DNA from: Conoideocrella luteorostrata
Taxonomy: Eukaryota; Ascomycota; Sordariomycetes; Hypocreales; Clavicipitaceae
Assembly: GCA_032433595.1 (NCBI GenBank)
Contig: JASWJB010000174.1
Span: forward strand, 26,480-90,479
Direction of reading: 5' to 3'
DNA length: 64,000 nucleotides
In this document: positions 57,101-64,000 of the stretch, in pieces
Layout of the letters: the number at the start of each line of letters is the position of its first letter
How positions within the stretch are numbered: the stretch's first letter is position 1
Program-made: the position numbers and the translations under genes
Notes under the pieces: model-generated
Told to the model about the DNA's origin: nothing
The model's input: only the letters and a program-made list of their open reading frames with translations
The model's database searches: none

Positions 57101-57781
57101 GCATAATTGATCAAATGGTCTGACAACTTCTCGAGTGAATCCCAGAAGCGAGTACAGGTGGAGCACAGAAGGCACTTAAGCCACCTGTGAAAGCAGCCAA
57201 CCCACGGGAGCAATAACCGATTGATGATCCCGGCTGAATTAGTCTATGTGCGGGAGCTGGCACACGTTGAATGGTATGACGAAGCACCCAAAACCGGCGG
57301 GGAGGCAACCCAAACCACACGGCAGGGCAATAACCTTTGATACGTAACACGCAATGTGCGGGCCAAAGCTAAAAAGCCTTGGACACCCATTCCCAACCCG
57401 TCAGCATCCGCCGATCCTAGTTCTGATTCGGATAGATAGCGTGGGGTCTAAAGGTGTCTTACCGGTGTGGTGTGCGCACCGTGTCAGCTTGGTGGGAGTT
57501 TTTGACTACATATTGTAGGTATACATAAGCGACTTTTTCTGGATACAAATTTTGCGTATGCTGCCACTAGCTAAGGAAAACTATGTAGTGAGCTCCGGAA
57601 AGTGGTGCCCATGTAAGTCGTCGTTTATCCCTTTTTATCATCCAGCTGTCGTAAAGTCTAAAGATAAACATTTCATTTTAAACCCCCCTCCCCCCCCCCC
57701 CTGTTAGCCCACCCCATGATCATCTTTCATCGAGTTACAGCTCCTGATATGGCACCATTTATCACGCACCGACTATGATTC
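54152..57781. other. Gene-poor region, 3.6 kb
   Basis: No intact gene is supported. Palindrome copies occur near 54415, 55632, 55928, 55962-55982 and 56656. A C-rich run lies at 57685-57701. A possible first exon at 54748-54798 (MNTATKHQAINPYFDDK) has a GTGAGC donor but no convincing continuation. Confidence 0.45.
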
Positions 57782-60243
57782 TCACTCCAGCGTCACATCC
57801 CAATTATCCGCGCTGCCCGACTTCAGAAACTCCATCCACCCAACCTCATCCCCCATAACCACATCCGCCGCCTCCAACGGCGGCACATTCGGCCACATCA
57901 TGCTGAACACGTTATTAATCTGCGTCTCTGGACTCTCCCCGACTGGCTGATTCTCCAGCCACTGGGGAGGCGCCTCCTCGAGAACCGCGTGAGCCGTGTG
58001 GTCCGGATCCATCTTCTGAAAAGGCGTTCCTCGCGGTGTGTCGGCGTCGTCTAAATATCTGCTGCACAGCTCCGATATGATTTGATGGCATCGCGATGAA
58101 CTCGCGTTGACAGAGCTCATAGCCGCAATGACTTTGAGCGTAATGCTGATTTGTCGCCGCCAGTCGTGCGCTTCTGCCGCTGAGGGGTCGTTTCGAAGGC
58201 ATATGCATGGTATCAAAGCAGCTTGGAAGAGAAAATACCTTATTCCAACAGTGTCAGCACGTGGGATTCTCCAATAAATCGTCAGGTGCGGCAGTTACAC
58301 TCACAGTTCGTACCACGCCGCCAGGCGGTTATGCTCATGCTCCTCCCAAAATGCTTCAATGGTTTCAATGGTGTGCTTTGCATCCGCTAGGCACTTCTCG
58401 TAAGCTAACGTGCTGGCCTCGTCCGCGTCAGGCCTCCTTCTGAGCGCTCGACGAATCACGAATGGCCGATACATGATGATCCGTAAATTCCGCAGGCGCC
58501 ACGCCATGATGGCCTGCGGCAGAGCATACCGTCTTGGAACCGTCGTCCCTTCCGCGAAACAAGCCGGCACGCTGGCGCGCCAGGGCTCGATCAGGGTTGA
58601 CTCTAACCGAATCATTTCCTCTGCGGTGGGAAACGACTTGGAAATGACCTTTTCGTAGCACCCGTGCGTGGCGATGTGAAATCTCGCCTGCGTGGCTACC
58701 GCCGTGTACGGTGTGATTTGGTCGCTCTCGCGGGGATACGAATGCGATGCAGCCGTAAGGTCCTTGTCATTGACGTTGAGGGGGAAAGCGACCTCTACGC
58801 CTTTATACGGCCACACATCTGGCCGACCAAATGTGATGCTTGCGCCAATGTCGAAAGAGCAGAGACACCACCATACTCGTCTGCGGATCTCCATGTTCAG
58901 TGGCGGGATGTTCCAGCCTTGGAATTCTTTGTGAAGACCCAGACCCATGGCCATGCGTCCAGATAGGCCAAGGTAGTTGTACCCCGAGTTTGGTTTATCC
59001 CGCTTCTGCTGGTAGTTGGAGGCGAGTGTCAGAGCTTGGAGTAGACTGAGGTTGCCGACTTCGAGGAAATTGAAACCCATGATTGACCGGGCGTGAGCGA
59101 AAAGCGACATGTCAAGGGTATCTGCTGAGGACGGAGCCGACGTCCACGCACCGATGGCGGCAACAATGTAGGCGAGAGCTGTCCAGCACGCCCCGTTGGG
59201 ACGAGAAATCACTTCGCTGTACTGCGCGCGGAAAGTCGGTTCGTGGACAATCGGGTAGCTAACGTGGTAGCAGCGGAAGAATGCGTCGATCATGGCCTCC
59301 GAGATGTGCCGGTTGGGATTTGGCTGTGGCGTGATAGAGTTTACAAATGATGTGGTTGGCTCTAGCCTAGACGGTGTCCGTCTTCGCGTCTGAGGCTCGA
59401 GGAGGCGTAGCAGAGCCGCACCAGAAGCTACTCCTAGATATCCTGATTCACGCTCGTTGACGCTGAGGGATGCCATGCCATCTGCTAACGGGGTGTCATC
59501 CCCAATGATGTCGCCCCCTGTCTCTGGAGAAAGAGAATACGCGCGCGCCGAGTCATTCTCATTCCATTCAAAGTCTTCAAGTGGAGGGCCTTCCAGCATC
59601 CGTGGATGATCAGCATCGGGATGTCTATGAGGGGCAAGACTTGGATCAGCCATCGTATGCCGCGGAGGCGACTTTTCCGGGGATTTTGTATTTTGATCTG
59701 GGGCATCTTTCACTGAGGCACTTCTGTCATCATTTTCCTTGGCTTCACCTATTGCATTTGAGAAGTTGAATGCCGGGTCAGCTACTTGACCTTGTGACGA
59801 GACAGCAGCAGCAGCCTGATCTCTTTTCTCCCATGATCTTAAATGTGGCGGTACCAAGTGTCGCATCTGCTTCAATAAAGCTTCAGCTCTTTCCAACCGC
59901 GTTTCTACCTCTGTAAGATGTCTATCAAATCCGATGTTAGTAAGCGGCATTATCATGCGGATGAGATAAGAGGTGAGCCGAACTTGCGAGTGAGCGGCGT
60001 TCGTGAGTGCTTTTCATAGAGGCAATGCCGGCGGTATTTAATACACAGGTCGCACGTCGGCAGGGCGCGATTGCACCGGGCCTTCCGGCGGCGACATTCC
60101 TTGCACGCCTGGTCAGAGGAGCCGATGAAATTGGTGTTGAACAACGGATCGTCGTCCAGGCTGTCGATGATGGAGGTCGGGTTAATCATGTCTGAGAGGG
60201 CCGAGTCAAGAGGAAGAGGCCTGAACGGGGCGGAAGCGTCCAT
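57782..60243 (-). CDS. GAL4-type Zn2Cys6 transcription factor
   Basis: Exons 60243-59984, 59921-58305 and 58238-57782 give 777 residues with all phases matching. The binuclear cluster is C47-x2-C50-x6-C57-x6-C64-x2-C67-x6-C74 (QACKECRRRKARC). It is followed by the GAL4-class linker and coiled coil, SRTPLTRKHLTEVETRLERA, created by splicing of intron 1; this matches Gal4/Lac9/CLR-2-like regulators. The fungal_trans domain includes FFRCYHVSYPIVHEPTF, GLSGRMAMGLGLHKEF and IRRRVWWCLCSFD. The C terminus is acidic (VVMGDEVGWMEFL), a plausible activation domain. The sugar transporter lies directly upstream on the same strand, so sugar-responsive control of that gene is a reasonable inference. Confidence 0.93.
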
Positions 60244-60838
60244 GGCGGCGAGAATGTGATTGAGGTTGGAGGCCCGGGCCCAACAATGCTGAGATGCGTC
60301 CGTCCTGAAGAAGTCCTGGCCGGTGGTTCCTTATCGTCGTCCTGCCGTTGACTGCGGAGCCGGGAAAATGTGGTGTCGTGCCGTTGACTAAAGCGACGAT
60401 GGAGACTGGCCGTTACACTTTCATAGTGCTACATCCCGGGCCCACGATGTTGATGCTGGAGCAAATCAGGAGGACTGGACCGTGCGATGGGGCATTACGC
60501 CACCCCGGGGTCTAGCCAGTGGCTACTGATGCTGCTGCAAGGCTGGCTTTAATTTATTTCGACTTGGCTGCTGAGTGGATTAAGCCGCATAGCAGATGAT
60601 TTGATTGGAAGTTTGGCCCTGTTATTGCTTTATATTTGAGATTCACTGAACCTTCAAAGTTACGTGCGGAATTGGAATTGGCGTGCGGGAGCGTCTACTT
60701 GGGTGAGACAAGCAGTGGAACATAGCAACGCTAGGGCTTAAAGTGGTGCAAATTGATACCGATTAAGCGGCGGGGAGTTTAAGAAAAAAGAATTAAAAAA
60801 TTTCTTTGAGCCGCATCAGTAAATGTATCGGATACTTG
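60244..60838. promoter_or_regulatory. Promoter of the GAL4-type regulator
   Basis: 595 bp between the sugar-transporter stop codon and the regulator start. It contains GC-rich sequence near the start and an A-rich tract at 60780-60800. No separate gene is supported. Confidence 0.45.
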
Positions 60839-62503
60839 CTACTCGACAGCCTTGTGCTCGTAATGCGAGGCCGTCACGCTCCCATCACCGCGCAACTTCT
60901 CCCCGCCGTCCTCCTTCTCATGATCCAACACCGGCTTACCATCAAAGATCTCAGCGATTTCCTCCAAGGCATGACCCTTAGTCTCCGGAAACACGAAATA
61001 CGTCACAGCAAGAAACACGACCAGGAGAGCACAGAAAACAATGTAATACTTCCAGCCCAAGCGCTCCAGCCCGATGGGATTAACAAAGGCCGCAATGATT
61101 AAAGACCCATAGATGGAAAACAGCTCGAGCGCGATGCCCTTGGAGCGCAATGAGTACGGGAATATCTCGGTGGGGTAGCCAAACAGAAGAGGCGTCCATG
61201 CGATGTCGTAATGAAAATAGTATGTGAACAAGCACACAACCACAACGATGCCTGCTGGCCTGGACCCCGTGTCTGAATTCACGGCAGAGCAGGCCGTCCA
61301 TACCACATACGATACCAGCATGCCCATGCCGGACCATAGAAATAGAACCCGGCGGCCGAATCTGTCGACGAGAAACGCGGCTCCTAGCGCAGCGGCAAAG
61401 TTGAAGATTTGCAGCAGGCCGTTGATGAGAGTCTGGTCGAAAGAGTCCGTGATGCCCACCGTGTCCAGAACGAGGGCGAGATAGTAGGAAACCACGGCAA
61501 TGCCGTTCCACTGCGCAAACGCTCCTGTGCACACAGCTATAAATGTTCTTTTCCGGTTCCCAGGTGTCCTCACCAATGCGGACCAGTTCGTTGATTCGGC
61601 CTCTCGTTCGTTTTGAATAGACTGGGAGATTTCTGTAAGCTCCAGGCCGACGAGCGGACTATCTGGTGTGTTCGGATCGTGATACTGCTTCAATAAGGTC
61701 TCCGCCTCTTTTGCTCGACCCTGCGCGACAAGCCAACGAGGCGATTCGGGAACCCAGTAGTAAACCGCGAGCTGGACGAGAGGGAAACCAGCCTGAAGTG
61801 CCGAGGGGATCCTCCAAGACACCGTGCCACGAAGATCTTGCGTTCCAAATGTTGTCCAAGAGGCAAGGATGGCACCGAGATAGTACAGCGTCCAGAATGC
61901 ACACGTGTATTTGGCGCGGTGCGTCGGATATGCCATCTCGGCAATCAGCATGGGACTGGGTTGAACGGCAAACATGCCGCCGAAGCCAACAACCACCCTG
62001 GCAATGACGAACATTGCGTAGTTGGCAGCAGCGGCTTGTAGAATTGCAGCAACGCAGATGAGCAGTATGCCCGTCAGCAGGACAGGTTTGCGGCCAAACT
62101 TATCAGAAAGGGTTCCGACGAGAGGCAACGCCGCTACTGAACCAATGGACTGCGCAGCATTGATGAGGCCAAGTCTCGAACCTTGGGGGTTGTCATAGTA
62201 GTCTTTCCATTGTTGTAGCGACTGCAAGCCATTCATCAAGGAACCTGTTGAGAAATATGCTTGGTTAGTCTACTGTTGAAATACGGGCTGGGAAGGTAGA
62301 GAGAGTGGATGCTTGCCATCGTATCCTGATACGGAGCTCGAGAGCAGCGGAACAAGGAGCAGAAGGTTCAGGCGGAGAAGATGTCTCTGCTGAAACCAGT
62401 ATTTTCCTGTTTGGGGCAGCACCTCGGCCAGCGCAGCCCCAACAATTTTGGTATTCCGCTTAGTTCGAGCGGTTGTGGAGAGGGGGTGTGGTGTGTTATG
62501 CAT
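60839..62503 (-). CDS. MFS sugar/H+ symporter (lactose-permease / hexose-transporter type); GC-AG intron
   Basis: Exons 62503-62317 and 62244-60839 give 530 residues, normal for fungal sugar porters. The join SGYDGSLMNGLQSL is obtained only with a GC donor (GCAAGC at 62316), a GACTAAC branch point and an ACAG acceptor ending at 62245. Sugar-porter signatures are all present: DKFGRKPVL in loop 2-3, PESPRWLVAQGR after helix 6, VDRFGRR in loop 8-9 and FPETKGHALEEI after helix 12. LLFGYPTEIFPYSLRSKG is typical of the lactose/cellodextrin-type branch. Twelve hydrophobic helices are evident. It probably imports a mono- or disaccharide across the plasma membrane. The GAL4-type regulator follows in tandem. 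Confidence 0.93.
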
Positions 62504-62520
62504 ATTCAGATATGAGTTGA

Positions 62521-62560
62521 TAGCCGGTTGGGGTCATCGTGGCATATCCACGTCCGGCTA
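62521..62560. promoter_or_regulatory. Nested inverted repeat just upstream of the sugar-transporter start
   Basis: Outer arms TAGCCGG (62521-62527) and CCGGCTA (62554-62560) enclose a second inverted repeat, CGTGG-CATAT-CCACG (62538-62552). It lies 18-57 bp upstream of the ATG, in the promoter or 5' leader. It could be a binding site for a dimeric Zn2Cys6 factor (CGG/CCG halves) or an mRNA hairpin. Confidence 0.55.
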
Positions 62561-62915
62561 GAGCTGTGATGAGGGCATCTGCACTATATACATACGGAGT
62601 GATGCATAGACAAATTTTGCGCAACAGGACTCAGTGAGCCCTCCATCATTGGTAAGCTTTCTACGCCGCTTTCTTTGGTCTCAACGAGCATCATCGATCG
62701 CAAAACTGCCAAGCGATTCGTACATGGATTAGGGCAGGCGGCACTTCAACAGCCACTGTGGGGGGCATCTAAAATCTGGGGAAATCCCTTGGCAGCCAAG
62801 GGATTAGTATTAGTACTCAGTACGGAGTACGTACGGAGCACAGGGGGTGGTGGCATTGTATTGGAGCCGGGCGACAGTCACCCTTGCCTAACTCGCGGCC
62901 ATTATTCTAGGAGCA

Positions 62916-62940
62916 GTACGGAGTACAGAGTACTCCGTAC
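62916..62940. repeat. Hairpin-forming pair of palindromes
   Basis: Arms GTACGGAGTAC and GTACTCCGTAC (11 bp each) are separated by AGA, giving a 25-nt near-perfect hairpin. Confidence 0.9.
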
Positions 62941-63015
62941 TAACGTCTGCTTACCAGAATGTACTGCATGGAGTACGGAGCGTGGATTACTGATGATTGG
63001 CAGTTGTACAGAGTT

Positions 63016-63033
63016 GTACGGAGTACTCCGTAC
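63016..63033. repeat. 18-bp perfect palindrome
   Basis: GTACGGAGTACTCCGTAC, the fullest head-to-head form of the repeat in the window. Confidence 0.9.
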
Positions 63034-63246
63034 ATTAACCTTGCCATTGCCATTCTAAGCCAACTCATCCAGACCTCACTGGCCGACAATTTGTTCTGTG
63101 CGACATGCCACCAGCAAGGGTCGATGAAGACTTTTGATCAGAGACGGCAGCGCGAAGATCTTAATAGAGTAAGTATTAACGAACAAGCAGAATAGCCCGA
63201 ATACATGCACTCCATTACTTACAACCAGCTTGTAAAAACTAATTGA

Positions 63247-63948
63247 TCAGCCCCTGTGAAGCCGCGACTCCTCCATGCTGTCTATCAATAGATCGTATCT
63301 CCCAAAGCTATGCTTCATCACATACTCCCCATTCACCATATCGTTCCTCTCAGCCCTCTTAAACGCGTCCTCCATCGTGCTCTCAATCCCAGCGCAAACA
63401 TGTCTTTCCGCCAGCCGCCGCTTTGCGAGCCCGGCATCGACTCTAACCAGCCACCGATCATCAGCTAGGTCTCCGATGGCCCTCCAAGGCTCCTCCCCGC
63501 TCAGCACATAATTTCCCTCGAGGATACACACTTCAGTCTCAGGCGGCACCTCAACGCCATTCTGGACCGGGTCTTTGATGGCGTGGTCAAACGTCGGGGC
63601 CCACACGGAAGTGCGTCCAGCCTCTGCGCGGAGGTCCTGTGCCAGCTTTGCCGCCGCGGCGCCGTCGAATGTCCACGGTGCGCCGCGTCGCGCAATGGCG
63701 TCCGCCGGATCAGGTAGCGACTGCAGTGTTTGGCGAGACAGGTGGAAACCGTCTGCGGAAATTGAGGCTATTGATGGCCTGTCCTTGAGCTGCGAGACGT
63801 GCTGCACGACTTTGTTGGTGATTGTGGTTTTGCCGGATCCTGGCGGCCCGGCGACGACGATGATGAGACGCGGGTGCTGGCCAAGCGTCTTTTTCTCTGC
63901 CCATTTGGTGCAGATTCTCTCTACAAGAGCCTTGTAAGTGTCTTCCAT
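63247..63948 (-). CDS. P-loop kinase of the uridine kinase / YFH7 type
   Basis: A single exon of 233 residues. The Walker A motif is GPPGSGKTT (from residue 34), preceded by a beta strand LIIVVA. SADGFHLSRQTL follows, as in phosphoribulokinase/uridine-kinase-like and pantothenate-kinase-like proteins where this Asp is catalytic. RRGAPWTFDGAA and WAPTFDHAIKDPV are the substrate-side motifs shared with yeast Yfh7 and bacterial FrcK-like kinases. VCILEGNYVLSG is the Walker B strand, and AKRRLAERHVCAG forms the lid. The phosphorylated substrate is not known; members act on nucleosides, fructose or related small metabolites. It is complete, with the stop inside the window. Confidence 0.88.
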   Translation of the reverse strand: MEDTYKALVERICTKWAEKKTLGQHPRLIIVVAGPPGSGKTTITNKVVQHVSQLKDRPSIASISADGFHLSRQTLQSLPDPADAIARRGAPWTFDGAAAAKLAQDLRAEAGRTSVWAPTFDHAIKDPVQNGVEVPPETEVCILEGNYVLSGEEPWRAIGDLADDRWLVRVDAGLAKRRLAERHVCAGIESTMEDAFKRAERNDMVNGEYVMKHSFGRYDLLIDSMEESRLHRG

Positions 63949-64000
63949 GGCGTATATTCGTGGACAACAAATAGCGGTTTTTTTTTTTTTCTTTTTTTTT
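63949..64000. other. Window edge with T-rich tract
   Basis: A T run from about 63979 to the end, interrupted by one C; no feature beyond the 5' side of the kinase gene. Confidence 0.5.

Larger units (their letters stand above)
62561..63246. other. Intergenic region with clustered palindromes
   Basis: No gene is supported. Palindrome clusters occur at 62821-62838, 62916-62940 and 63016-63033, with partial copies near 62592 and 62970. Confidence 0.5.

Noticed and set aside
1..64000. Search for PKS, NRPS, terpene synthase, transposase or reverse transcriptase genes
   Set aside because: No ketosynthase, adenylation, DDxxD, transposase or RT motifs were seen in any frame, so the cluster-like block is described without a backbone and no autonomous mobile element is claimed.
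1..64000. Search for tRNA, rRNA and CRISPR
   Set aside because: No cloverleaf with a GGTTCRA-type T loop and matching acceptor stem, no rRNA landmark and no regularly spaced direct repeats were found.

Overview
This is a 64 kb stretch of nuclear DNA from a filamentous ascomycete. Genes have short introns (about 47-115 nt, one of 455 nt) with GT or GC donors, CTAAC/CTAAT-type branch points and AG acceptors. There are three Zn2Cys6 regulators, a Yip1, a non-canonical poly(A) polymerase, a Pth11-like rhodopsin-fold membrane protein and several MFS carriers. The protein set fits Sordariomycetes, probably Hypocreales; that placement is inference from family resemblance, not a computed one. I saw no rRNA, tRNA or CRISPR. 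Exon boundaries below were worked out by hand from splice signals and reading-frame phase.

Left part (1-13.5 kb): the N-terminal half or more of TOR kinase (minus strand, running off the left edge), divergent from RTF2; a Zn2Cys6 regulator with a GC-AG intron; a fungal nuclear-type protein with a degenerate C2H2 region; and a seven-helix rhodopsin-domain membrane protein.

Middle accessory block (15.7-29.2 kb): O-methyltransferase, aldo-keto reductase, an MFS carrier broken by one in-frame stop, a Zn2Cys6 regulator divergent from it, an HSL-type alpha/beta hydrolase, a peroxisomal D-amino-acid oxidase (C-terminal SKL) and an intact allantoate-permease-family MFS carrier. Tailoring enzymes, a regulator and transporters lie side by side but no PKS, NRPS or terpene backbone is present, so this is either a backbone-less metabolic cluster or a catabolic neighbourhood.

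31-49.5 kb: several fungus-specific unknowns (one a 616-residue single-exon orphan, one a three-exon gene of 211 residues recovered from splice phase), a 16-cysteine CxC protein resembling metallothioneins, Yip1, a GPI-anchored Ser/Thr-rich wall protein, and a Trf4/Cid14-type poly(A) polymerase.

49.4-57.8 kb is over 8 kb without an intact gene. It holds many copies of a short palindrome and a relic of a SERAC1-like alpha/beta-hydrolase domain of the kind found at the N terminus of fungal NLR-like proteins.

Right end (57.8-64 kb): a GAL4-type regulator in tandem with a sugar/H+ symporter (GC-AG intron, nested inverted repeat just upstream of its start), then a P-loop kinase of the uridine kinase/YFH7 type.

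The most striking non-genic signal is a dispersed palindrome, TACGGAGTAC, in about 40 full or partial copies. It often occurs in tandem or head-to-head and lies almost only in intergenic DNA and in one long intron.
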